The position numbers and the translations under genes were made by a program. The notes under the pieces were generated by a model. It was not told where the DNA came from and did not search any database. It was given only the letters and a program-made list of their open reading frames with translations. A stretch of DNA of 64,000 bases, taken from Castanea sativa (lineage: Eukaryota; Streptophyta; Magnoliopsida; Fagales; Fagaceae). This document shows positions 11,346 to 22,750 of the stretch, piece by piece; the first letter of the stretch is position 1; every line of letters begins with the position of its first letter. Where the stretch lies: NCBI RefSeq assembly GCF_040712315.1, contig NC_134020.1, forward strand, positions 52,375,751 through 52,439,750. Direction: 5' to 3'.

Positions 11346-13036
11346 TGACCATGAACACGTGGCGAGTATTCACTGATTCTGATAGTGTTTGTTATCTGCT
11401 ATGTCACAGTCAAATCACCAGAGAGAATCAGAAAATGACCGGCGGGTAACACGCCGAGGACGTGGACTGTCTTCACACGCTTGTCCCACCGCAACAAACA
11501 GCTCGGGTAATATTAATAATCTCTCAATATAAGTCCGTCTGAATACCGCTTATTTTGATAAAATTAAAAATTTTTACTGAAAGAACTGTAGATAAAGGTA
11601 AAAGTTAGTTAAAATAGTATATTGGAACCTATAAATAGTACCAAAAAGTACAATAAGACCAATAAATAATAATAAAAATAAAATAAATAGTAAAATAATA
11701 TATAATTTTAATTACAATCCAAACGCGTGTGTAGTTTCTTTTCTTCACTAGGATTTAATTTTTTTTCATTTTATTATTAATTAATTAAAGTCTTGAATTT
11801 TATGAAATTGAGAATATAAAAAAAAATGTGATATTGGTTGATGCCTTATAGTGTTTTTAAGGTAGATATTCAAAAATTCAAATCCTTCATTTTTCGACAT
11901 CAAATTATCAAAGGATTAAAATTATGAAAATGTTTCAATTTGAAGTTTTTGTTCATATTTGATATTCTGGATTGTCATGAAGTAGAGAAAAAGCAAAAAA
12001 ATTGTTGATAGTAACTACTTTTGAGTTTCAATTCGGCAAAATGATTTTTTTTTTATTTAAATTTTCTCTTTCCCATTGCAAACTCTAATTTTATTTGAAT
12101 ACAAATATGATTTCAACTCCTTAATCCTTACCCAATGACTACCAAATTAATTTATATGCAAATCAAATGTGAAATGTGAAATGTGAAATGTTCAATTTTA
12201 ATCAATAATTAATGTAAGAAATTGTTATCTATCTATCTACACTACTAATAACAGGATTCCATATTTGGATTTCAATATTTTGAGTACTAAGTTATCCTCA
12301 CATAAAATTTTAAACTCTCTAAAACCCCTATCTTTTATTTATATAATTTTAAATTAAAAAATACAAACTGATTAAAAGAGTAATTTTTTTTTTTTAAAGT
12401 TCCTAAGTTTTAAGTTTTTTCCTTTCTCTTCTCCAATATGAATTACCACTTTTTATTTTAAATTTAAATTTTCAAACTTTTATTAACTCTCACGTAAAGA
12501 AAAATCCTAAAAATTAGGACACTATTTTAATCTCACTTTTCAATATTATGATACTAAACCAAAAATTAAAAACAAAAAAGAGCCTCATCGCGGTAGTTTC
12601 TTAAAAAAAAATGATGTTAATAATGATAAGTCCAAATAAAAACTTGTCAACTCAACTATTATGAAAATTACTATATTAAACTTTTTTTTTTATAACGTTA
12701 CTATATTAAACTTGTTTTGTCTTCTCCATTACTTTAAAAAAAAAAATTAAACTCATCTAGTCATCCCCAATTGATATTCGAGTTTTGGAATCACACGTGG
12801 TCTTGTGATTTTATATTCTTCTGCTAATTATTATTATTGGTCTCATGGGGTTTCTGCTCTTAAAACAAATATATAAAAATACTTTAAAATAAATGCCAAA
12901 ACAAAACTCTTAGTTCATCAGCAGCGGATAGGAGATATCCCAAATTGAAGCCCATTTTACAATTCTAAGCCCAAAAGACCACTCCATTAGAAGTTGTAAA
13001 ATACAATTATTGCAAAATATATATATATATACACAA
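11346..13036. other. intergenic, no gene seen
   Basis: A G-box-like ACACGTGGCG occurs near 11355. At 12226-12275 the phrase TCTATCTATCTACACTACTA resembles a Helitron 5' end on the plus strand, but no 3' end was found. The remainder is A/T runs. Confidence 0.35.
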
Positions 13037-13081
13037 TTGAGTTATAGTGCGATTCTATTTAGAATCGCACTATAGCTCAAT
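13037..13081. repeat. near-perfect palindrome (hairpin)
   Basis: TATAGTGCGATTCTA (13043-13057) is followed after two bases by its exact reverse complement (13060-13074). The flanking ATTGAG and CTCAAT extend the stem to about 22 bp with one mismatch. Confidence 0.8.
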
Positions 13082-13800
13082 GGGAAAAACAAAAAATATT
13101 TTTTAATCGGTTTGGTCTTCTCTCTCCTCTCTCTGCAGATCATAATTTTCATTATCTTTCTCTCTCTTTCTTTCTACTCTCTCTCTTCCTGCTCTCTCTT
13201 CTTCAACGGTGTGGAGGCAACGGCGTGGAGGCTCGATCAACTTCTGTGGTAGAGGCGTGGAGGGCAACGGCGTGGAGGCTCGATCAACTTCTGTGGTGGA
13301 GGCGTGGAGGTTGTCAGTTTGTTCATTGGTTTCCGGCATGGATTTGTTCATTGGTTTCCGGCGTTTGGGTCGGATTTGGTTAGCGTTTGGGTCAGACTAA
13401 GAAAACGGTGGAGATCGGTGTGGGTTTTGACGAGATTAGCGTGGCGGAGATCGGTGGAGCTGTGGTGGCTGTGGCGTTGTGATCGGCGTGGGTGTTAATG
13501 GTTTTTTTTTTTCCTTGGGTTTGCTGGTATATGTGATCGACGTTGTAGTGGCTGTAGTGTTGTGATTGGCGTGATGGTTTTTTTTTTTTTTTTTCCAGTT
13601 TTGCCGACCTGGATTGATATGAAGGATGGAGAAGTTGTGTGGAGGAGTTGGGTTGATATGGATGATGGAGGAAGAGTCTGGAAGAAGGTGAAAAGTAAAG
13701 TAATGGAGGATTCTAGAAGGTACACGTGTGTGGAGGATAAAATTGGGAAAAACAAAAAAAGGAAAAATATATTTTATTGTGAAGATATATTATTTTAATG
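13082..13800. repeat. G-rich low-complexity segment with a 47-bp direct repeat
   Basis: A 47-bp unit beginning GCAACGGCGTGGAGGCTCGA is present twice in tandem (13217-13263, 13264-13310) with one or two changes. The surrounding GTGG/GGTGGAG-rich DNA reads open in several frames but shows no domain, so it is treated as transposon-derived. The phrase TGGGAAAAACAAAAAA occurs at both sides (about 13080 and 13745). Confidence 0.45.
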
Positions 13801-14822
13801 AGTAGAATAGAAAAATAAAAGTTGGAATATTAGGTGTATTAAAAAATGGTATTGTATAATTGATAAAATAATTTTTTAAGATGGTAAAATATGATAGAAT
13901 TGAAATAATCAATGATGATGCTCTTATGAATTGTAATAAGAGTAGTTGGACCTCCTTTAAAGTATTAGCCTTGTAGGTACAAATACAACCCACAAAACTT
14001 AATATAGAGAAGAATATATATACTAGACAAATACATAACCTCAACCATGTAGGACAAAACAGTCTTTTGCTTCTGCCTGGACTAATTCTTGATGAATAAT
14101 ATATAACACTGACTTGACTTGACTTGTATTGGATGCTTCCATTTGCAAAGTATTCCCATAGTAATTTAATCAGAGAAATAAACAAACAATTACTAAAAAA
14201 AATGTATTGGAACTTGTGGTTTGTTAATTTAATCAAATATTAATTTATGTCTAGATTCTAATTGCATATATAGTACACCCCTACAACGGTAAAATCATGA
14301 AATTGCGAGACTATATTGAAAAGGAAATAGTTATTTTAGACTACAAATTGATCAAAATACCAGACTTCGACGTAGATTCTTTTGCTTGGCATTGTGATAT
14401 GAAATTAGATCCTTAATTTCAATTATAAAATTTACATGTTTACTATCTTATTCCAATCAATGGGTACGTCCTTAAATTAAACCAAGCCACGCATATTGTG
14501 CATTTGAAATTCAAAAAAAGATATAGTCATGTTTGAACTTTGAATGATGGAGCTCAAATGTCATAATCAGAATAAATAAATAGATATAAAAATTTGGCAA
14601 AAAATTCAAAACAAATTAATGCTCAAGAGCCATGTAATTAAAGTAACAGCACCATAACTTGCTCTCATTTATTAGGAGAATGAGAATCAATACCATTTTT
14701 ATTACTTTAACTATCGAATTGTACCACTGTGCACCCTTGATGTGATAGTCACTCCATAAGTATTTGATGTGGGGGGCAAGGACTGCAGTTCAAGTCTCTA
14801 GAAAAGAGTTTCACACACACAC
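13801..14822. other. intergenic, no gene seen
   Basis: AT-rich DNA with scattered stops. The open frame near 13790-14236 on the minus strand has no recognisable motif and biased low-complexity content, so it is not called. Confidence 0.4.
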
Positions 14823-14825
14823 TTA

Positions 14826-16510
14826 TGTGGCGTTTGGTATGGGGGAATGTTTTAGGATTCCCAGGAATGTTTAAAGATTCCTATGTTTGGTTGCAAATTA
14901 CGCTTGGGAATCAGATGCCAGGGGAATCTGGATTCCCCTCTTAAACCCCTCCTAGTGGGAATGTGGATTCCCTTTAAAACAGGTAGGAATCCAGATTCCC
15001 AAGCTTAAAAGAAATTATATTTTTTATAAATTGAAAATTTTAACCCTTTTTCCTTATCATTTAAGCAATTAAGATAAACTATAAACAAATTATCAATATC
15101 TTCTCTTTTGTCTTTATCTTTTCCCGCCAAAACAATATAAGGATAAACAACCTTGTTAATATATATTTTAACAAGGTTCTATTTAGATTTTACGTGTGAA
15201 AAAAAAAGTTTGAAGGAGACTCTCCATTATTGCCAGGTATTCAGTTTTACTTTCTTTTTTTTTTTTTTTTGAGAAATCACATTTACTGTTGTGTGTATTG
15301 TTCAACAAAACTTTAATGAATTTATTTTCATGAGAATTTGTTAATGTTTCTATCCGTATCTCAGATCTTAGTTTTGTGTAGTTTCTAGAAATATAGATCT
15401 AATTAGTAGCTTCATGTAGTCTTTTTTTTTTTTTTTTTTGTGGATTTATAGCTTTGTTTCTAGATTCATATGTTACAGTACATGTCAATAATTTGTATCC
15501 TCTCTAGTGCTTTTGATTTTTATTTTACAATGATACAAAAAAAGGCGAGGCTCCTAAACTAAGAGAGTCCAGCCTCATTCTGAACAACATTTACAAAAGA
15601 AGGACCATCTTGCTAAGTTATGGCAGCCAAATTTCCAGCTCTAGGCATTGAAATTCCAGCTAGATTGCTCCGAAAGGTCCGAAGGGCATCATTTGCAAAA
15701 GTGACAAGCCGCCACTGTGAGACAGGCTTTGACTTACTCAAAACTTCAATGCAGGCCTTAGAATTCCCTTCAAACACCATCTGATCTACATTCAATTGTC
15801 TAGCCAAACTAACCGCCCAAAGGATTGCTTTTGCTTTTGCTTTTGCTTTAGCTTGGACATGGATGTTGGTTTTTTTTTTTTTTTTTCTTATTTCATAAAA
15901 AAAAAGTTTCGAAATCTATGCTCTTAGTTAACTATTAATTTTTCCCAATTTTGTAAGGAAAAAAATTAATGGAAAAGAAAATTTTAAATTTCTAGAAACT
16001 TGTTAGGAATTTTTTTTTTAAATTGATTTTTTCTGCCATTTTTTTATACATTTCATAAAAGTAGTGTCAAAATAATTCATTAACAAAGAGGTACCATTAA
16101 TTAGTTCAAATTAGGTGACACCCTTGTTTACCTGTCGATTGAGCAAATTACAATATCATTGATTAAAAACGTCAATTTCATATTAATTCTAAAATATTTT
16201 TTTTATCTATCTATTTAGAGTAAGATATTTTTAATAGTTTATATATATTTTTCATTATTTATTTAAAGGAAGTTTTTTTTAAAGGACTTAGTAGTTCACA
16301 TTCAAATCTAAGGACAAAATGGGAAAAATAAATAATTCATTTAAGATTCCTGGGAATACACCAAACATTATCATCTCACATTCCTAGGAATCTCCAAATG
16401 AAACCAAACATAGGAATAAATACATTCCTAGGAATGTGATTCCTAGGAATCACATTCCTAGGAATCTGGATGCCAGAAGTAATGTGGATTCCCCCGTACC
16501 AAACGCCACA
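14826..16510. mobile_element. PIF/Harbinger-like non-autonomous element (1685 bp)
   Basis: Left end TGTGGCGTTTGGTATGGGGG and right end CCCCCGTACCAAACGCCACA are terminal inverted repeats. The inverted homology continues inward through many copies of the palindrome TTCCTAGGAA/ATTCCCAGGAAT. It is flanked by the 3-bp duplication TTA (14823-14825, 16511-16513), which is typical of PIF/Harbinger. No transposase is present. A retroelement RNase H fragment lies inside (15534-15880). Confidence 0.8.
15534..15880 (-). pseudogene. LINE-type RNase H domain fragment inside the Harbinger-like element
   Basis: The minus strand translates to an AKA-rich lead, then ILWAVSLARQLNVDQMVFEG, NSKACIEVLSKSK and WRLVTFANDALRTF. 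This is the pattern of the plant RNase H-like domain (RVT_3) found at the C-terminus of LINE elements and in related host fragments. The catalytic N-terminal part is missing and the frame stops at AAIT. It is either a nested LINE tail or a fragment captured by the DNA transposon. Confidence 0.65.
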
Positions 16511-16513
16511 TTA

Positions 16514-17203
16514 GGGTTCATTTGGTTGGAGGGGTGGAAAAGTAGGAGGATAAGAAATATTTTAATTTCTCTTATTTTTGTTTAATTGGGAGTGGAAAAA
16601 TGGAGAGATGAAAAAAGTGAATTTGTATAAATTTACTCATCACCCTTGTTAAAAAATGATGGCTAATTAATACAAAAAAGTGACAAAAAAAAAACAATTA
16701 CCCAATTTATTAAAAAATAAAAATCATGTCCCCAAAAAGAACCATGTCTAGTTAAAAAAAAATAAAACAAAACAACTATCACACTCACAGCCCAGAAGAG
16801 AGGGAAAAAAAAAAGGGCAACGTACCCACCATAGCTCAAGAAATCAAAAAAATGAAAAACAAAAAACAAAAAAGCAAAAAACAAAAAAAGCAAGTCAGGA
16901 AATGGAAGAAAAAAAAAAAAGGGAGGGGGGGGGGAAGAGGCAAAGTGTCCAGCACCAAGAAAAAGGGGGAAAAAAAATTGGACATAGGCATTTTTGTCCA
17001 TTAAGCAGCCTCATTTTCTCACTTCAATTTTCTCTCCATTTTGAGGATAAAACTTTTTTGTGTGCCCGAGAAGAAAACACTTGAGCCCCATTATTTATTT
17101 TCCTTTCTTCTCACCCAACTAAACACACTCAAAAAAGTTTTTCTTTACATTTTCTCTCCAAAGTTTTCCATTCACCCTATTTCACTTCCAAACAAACACA
17201 TCC
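16514..17203. mobile_element. second Harbinger/Tourist-like element, adjoining the first
   Basis: The left end GGGTTCATTTGGTTGG and right end CCAAACAAACACATCC are imperfect inverted repeats. TTA flanks both sides (16511-16513 and 17204-17206). The left TTA is the same three bases that form the right duplication of the neighbouring element. The interior is A-rich and codes for nothing. Confidence 0.55.
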
Positions 17204-17317
17204 TTATATTAGGCTAGAGTAGAATTTCTATCTTATATATAAAAAAAAAACTATCGAATTGTAATTTTTTTTCAAATCTATTTTTTTTTCTTTAAGCATT
17301 AATGGAAGGTGTGGGTC

Positions 17318-17590
17318 AAAATAATAATAATATTCACCAAAAAGAATTAAAACAATAATAAATATTCACCAAAAGATTTAAATAATAATAAGTATTAACC
17401 AAAAAGAGTTTAAATAATAATAAATATTCACCAAAGAGTTTAAATAATAATAAATGTTAACCAAAAAGAGTTTAAATAATAATAAATGTTCACCAAAAAA
17501 TAGTTTAAATAATAATAAATATTCACCAAAAAGATTTAAATTAATAATAAATATTCACCAAAAAGATTTTAATTAATAATAAATATTTAA
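17318..17590. repeat. 34-bp minisatellite, about 8 copies
   Basis: Eight diverged copies of a unit containing AATAATAAAT(A/G)TT(C/A)ACCAAAAAGA(G)TTTAA follow one another. Confidence 0.75.
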
Positions 17591-17599
17591 TTATAAGCA

Positions 17600-18872
17600 T
17601 TAACGAAAAAAAATGCATAAAATACAACAATTCATTAATTAGTATACACAAATTGGAGGTGATGGCGTGTGTTTTTCTTAATTTGTGCATAATTTTTTTT
17701 AAGCCGACCGCAAAATGTTTTTAAAATGGTACATTGATAAATGTCTTAAAGTTATTATTTATCCGAAACTTTTTTTTTCAAAAACATATATAAAAATACT
17801 TATTGTAAGAAATATTGAATGTATCTTATTAAGTTGAATTTCTTTTTTCTTTTTTTAAATCGAAATTTTGCTCTGCACCCTGCAGTCTAAAACGTTAACG
17901 TATTGGTCCAATTGTACATAAATCATAAATGTGAAACTAAATGAAACCATGCAACCAAGCAATTCTATTTTCGGTAAGTGGTCCTTCAATATCCAATCCA
18001 ACTCTTTGACTCAAACATGGTGCATGTTTCACTCGACAGCAAGAGCATTGATATCTATATTTAATATTGGCTTTCCAACAAAGCTGAAAGCTTCTCTGTG
18101 GGCTTTGAGTTTAGGGGGTACCATTGAAAACGATGATCAATTAATCACAAACAGTACGTGATTCGTGAGGACCAAGACAAAGAATCATACTAATATTTTT
18201 TTAATTTTTAGCAGAGTAAAAAAGAGAGATATGGGAGCAGAAGAAGAAGAAGACTCAGGAATGAGGTTGTTGTCAGCAATGAAAATAAAATTACAAAACA
18301 ATCGAGAACCAAACACAGGACACAACATCTTCACCGGCACGGACCACTTCATTTATTAATGTGAAGTAAAAATTAGACAGTGACACTCACATACCTTGTT
18401 TCGTGTGAGACTCTTTAAACATAAGCTGACATTCAGAGAGAAAAAAGTTGCTTTAATAATTATGTCTAATTATTAAAAAGTAGTGGTCATGCACACTAGG
18501 ACTGGCATTAAGTTTTAATAATTATGTCTACTTACTGATAATTATGTCCAATTATTAAAAGTTAATAGGTGTTTTTGACATTAATTTTGTGTGAAATATA
18601 AAAAATTGACAAAAAAAATTAATTATTTTATCATTTTTTCATATTATGTTTCTAAATATAGTTCTTAAACCAATACGTTTAGAGCATTCGTTAATATTTC
18701 TATTATAAAAAAGTTGTTTATATTAGAGTGGTCACTCACACTAGGACTAGCATTAAGTTTTGATACCACTACATACATCTAAGGTGTGGCTGAATAGTAG
18801 GAGTTTTTGAATTGCTTCATTTAGTGAGTGGTTCTAGCAATAATACCATTAACGTTTTGGTGGTATATATAA
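17600..18872. other. intergenic, no gene seen
   Basis: A ~38-bp phrase containing CACACTAGGACTGGCATTAA occurs near 18490 and again near 18735. The short open frames at 17931-18359 have no recognisable domain and are not called. Confidence 0.4.
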
Positions 18873-18874
18873 TA

Positions 18875-19157
18875 CTCTCTCAGTCCCATTTAGTTTGTTC
18901 TGTTTGAAAAGTCAAATTTTTTAAGGGAACATAATTTATTGTCTTGTTTAACTTATAAAAATGTATTAGTTTCCAAAACTACCCTTAAATAAATTTATCA
19001 AAAAATTGAATTTCTTTTCAAATGGAGTAGTTTTGAAAATTAAATAGGGGTATAATAGGAACATTAGTAAATTAATGAATTTTATTATTAGAAACAGGAC
19101 AATATTTTGGGACATCCCAAAATGGAATAGAGGACAAACTAAATGGGACGGAGGAAG
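18875..19157. mobile_element. Stowaway MITE (283 bp) with TA duplication
   Basis: Left CTCTCTCAGTCCCATTTAGT and right ACTAAATGGGACGGAGGAAG are terminal inverted repeats of the CTCCCTCCGTCCC type, flanked by TA on both sides (18873-18874, 19158-19159). This is diagnostic of Stowaway (Tc1/mariner) MITEs. Confidence 0.9.
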
Positions 19158-19159
19158 TA

Positions 19160-21800
19160 TTATTTATTACCGTTATGTGGTGTGGGTCGATGAGTCCACA
19201 TGAAAGATCCCTTCATTTAGTATAAAAATAAAAATAAAAACATTGAGTTTTGTCTAAATTTTTTGTAACTTTTATTTTTAAAATTTTTTGAAAATTAAAA
19301 ATTTAAACTTCAAGCAATTTCTGAGGGTTAAAGTGGAAATTTCACTTGGTGAATAGTACATGAAAATTGATAATGATTTTTATCCAATGGTACTTATGTT
19401 GTCATGTACGTACAAAACATAAATACAGTGATAGGAAATATGGGCCATGAAATTGAGTTGATTGTTTAGGGAAAAAGGTGAGTAGTTTCAAATTTCAAGT
19501 ACAATTAAGTTGTTTCAGCAAAATAGGTAAAAAAATAAAGGTACAATTAAGTTATTTTATTATCTCCTCAAAAAAAAAAAAAGTTATTTTATTATATATA
19601 GAAAGCAGGTACAATTAAGTTATGAACAATATCAAGGATGAATAGGGTCAGATTTGTCACAGAATTACTGTTTAATGATTCCAAATGGCTTATTATTTAA
19701 ATATTCATGAATCAAAAACCATGTGATAAAAAGTTACTAAACATTAGCAACTGCATTATTCAAATGGGGTGTCAGAGACAAATATTTAAACTAGACAATG
19801 GGTTCTAATTCTATATATAGTCTATTCCTCTTTCATACAATGTCAATGCAAAAAGAGTAATAGTTGAAAGTTTGAAACCATTTGTCACATGGTTTTTCAT
19901 TCACAAATGTTGGAGAAAGAAAAATAAAAATTCAACCCAGGTCTCCATCCATAGTTCTAATTAATTGAGATTTGGTGATGCCCATTTTAAGTTTAGTTGA
20001 TCACCACAACTCTACTTTCTCCCATTCAAATCCTAAAACTGATTGACACTTGGACCCTCAAATTTTTATTTACAACTCCAGCCCACCATTCATTTTCCCT
20101 TCATCAAATTGAAAATCTGATTTGTTGGCTTGTTGCAATACCTACCAACCAGCAGCACAATAATTATAAGATACTATACATGGAGGGTTTGCCTCTGTTG
20201 GGCTTCTAAACATAATTATCAACTCCATACTAGTGAGTAGTGACAACTTTAGTTTAGTTATTGAGGCGGGAATTTTCAATGCTTGTCTATTACAACATAT
20301 TGCTTCAAGATTGCCTGAGTGTTGTCCATATGTTAATAAATACAATACAGTTTTTTACTACATGATAAAATAGGTTCGTGCCTTTTTATTTTCAAAATCA
20401 AATAATAGATGCATCAATATTTAGAAAAAGAAAAAAGAAAAAAAGAAATCATAATGACTAGGACTATTCATGTTCCACTCCAAATAGACTGGAGTCCAAT
20501 TGGCTGCAGTACTCTTGATTGTTGTCGACAATAAAAGGGTTGAAAATCGGTGTTTTTTTTTTAAGGAAACCACAATTCAATCGGTGCGGTTGTTGATTCT
20601 CATTTCAATTTTTTGACAAAAATAGCACTGTATCGAAGGTGTATACACACACACACACACAATATTTAAGTAATTCTTTCACTCCTTATCTCTCGTTAGT
20701 CAAATATTTCCTCTCTTTCTTTCTCTCAAATCTTATTCTCTTGGCTCCAACATCAAGCTTCAATTTGATGGTAGGTGGGGTTTGACTAAAGTTTTGAATT
20801 TCATATTTCAACTTCAAACTCTAACTTGATTGAAGCTTTGATTCAATCGTGTATGGGTTTGGGTCAACTCTAATTTTATTGAAACTTCGATTCAATCGTG
20901 TGTGGGTTTGGGTCAATCAAATATCGTTTCTCTTTTGGGTATATGATCTTTGATGTGGTTGGGTTTTTGGGATCCTACATGGCTAGATATGCTTATCCTA
21001 TGACTTTGGTAGTTAGCATTCGCATACTACACTGACCGAAACCACCATTGATGTAATTGCAATTTCGATCCTTGGTGCCATCATGGTTCAAGTTGTAAGA
21101 GCACCGAAGAGGTTGGTGTGGTCCAAAAACCTCCCTAAAACTAAACGAATGACTTGAACCTAACAGTGCACATCCCAACAATGACTCAAAAAGATTAAAA
21201 CAAGCTTGAATTAAAAAATGGTACTAAGGATATATGCTTTGCTCCATTGCTCAGGTGCGATGTCCATATCACATAACATATCAATTTGATGATAGCCAAA
21301 CTAGTGGAAAATGAAATGGAATTAATGGGAGCACTAGCACCAAATGTTCTAATGCTAAATGTTTAGCATTTAACACATCAAACACCAAAATTTAACCTCC
21401 ATGAGATGTGCTAATCTAAAAAAAAAAAAAATTAGCACACAACTATAATCTACGGGCTAAATTGTTTTAATAATTGCTCTCTCCTCTTTACTAGCTCTCT
21501 CTAAAAAAATTGTTTGAACATTTGTTAATATTTTTCTTATAAATATCTTCTTTTTTCTATTAATTTTTTTTTGAGAGAGTTTCAACCTATGACGTCCGCT
21601 CCTAATAATAGCTCTTTATTATCAGATCAAGACACCAATCAATTTTTGATGTAGGTAAAAATTAAACCTCAAGCCTGGTACAAATCTTTTGAGAATTGTG
21701 GATTTAAAAATGAAGAAGAAGGGCAAAATGGTCATGAGGGGAGAACAGACATTAACTGCAACTACTTACTGGTACAAATCTTTTTCATTTTCCCATAAAC
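19160..21800. other. intergenic, no gene seen
   Basis: It contains a (CA)n tract near 20643-20662 and a two-copy ~55-bp tandem repeat at about 20815-20920 (GATTCAATCGTGT(A/G)TGGGTT, then TGGGTCAA). A small palindrome AATGCTAAATGTTTAGCATT lies near 21351. The open frames at 19997-20345 and 20993-21181 show no domain. Confidence 0.4.
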
Positions 21801-21926
21801 AAACAAGGTCCAAGGTTGGTAGTAACTAGTAAATTAGTAAGCAAAAAGAACACGCAGCTTTCATTTGAAATCCCTGTTCTTTCATTTCACGAGGTTGCAC
21901 GCCTATCACTCTCTTTACTCCTCCAC

Positions 21927-21967
<41 letters not shown>

Positions 21968-22221
21968 GAGCTTCTCCAACGTTACAAAAAGACTTACTAT
22001 TATGAACCTTTCTCTTTCAAACCCAAAAAAGATCAAAGTTTGAAACTTTGTGAGTGCTATACTATAAGCCTATAACCCCTTTAAGTCCGAACTCTCACTT
22101 TCATCTCTGTTTCACTCTCTCATCAAACTAACCTACATTGCAAAAAAACAAAGCTTAATAAGTGTTTCTCTTTTTCAAACCAACCCAAAAGCTAAACAGA
22201 AGTTGGTGGCGTATAGAGAGA
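21801..22221 (+). promoter_or_regulatory. promoter and 5' leader of the coiled-coil protein gene
   Basis: A (CT)n tract of about 38 bp at 21928-21966 is followed by pyrimidine-rich leader sequence up to the ATG at 22222. CT-rich initiator-type leaders are common in plants. The transcription start was not fixed. Confidence 0.45.
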
Positions 22222-22715
22222 ATGTCAACAACAACTACAGCATTAAGGAGAGCGAAATGGCAGTACCCACCACCGGCGCCAACGCCAAGAATCCTCCACT
22301 TGCCACGCCGGCCTCGGCGGAGACAGCACCGCAACTCCAAGACCGTGGCTTCAAAACCCACCTGTGTTGAAGCCAGGCGAAACCGTATACAAGGCAAGCT
22401 GGAGACGCTGTTTGATCAAGAGCGTGCTTTTTCAAGAACTGGGATTCCAGTAGTTTTTTTGGACTATAATGGTGGTAATGTTAGTGGCGGTGAAAGTGAG
22501 AGGAGGAGAGTGAGAGTTGAGGAGTGCAGTAGCGAGAGTAGTGGTCGTTGTAGTGGTATGATGGAGGAGGAGAAGTGGAGGTTCCAAGCGGAGATGTTAA
22601 GGGCTGAGTGCAATTTGCTGAGAATGGAGAGAGACATTGCTGTCAAGAAGTTGGAGAGGAGCAGGGTGAAGATGGAGAAGACTCTGAGATCCTCTGTTCA
22701 GACCCTTCTTTCTGT

Positions 22716-22750
<35 letters not shown>

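Noticed and set aside
13103..13800. Several open frames on both strands around the G-rich repeat
   Set aside because: Low-complexity composition and tandem repetition explain the openness; no motif or splice pattern supports a gene.
13790..14236. 148-codon open frame on the minus strand
   Set aside because: Hydrophobic, Ile/Phe/Leu-rich translation of AT-rich DNA, no recognisable domain, no supporting context.
16663..17084. Frames in the A/G-rich segment near 16.9 kb
   Set aside because: Derived from homopolymer-rich interior of the second Harbinger-like element.
20993..21181. Minus-strand 62-codon frame
   Set aside because: No recognisable motif, short, and no flanking exons found.
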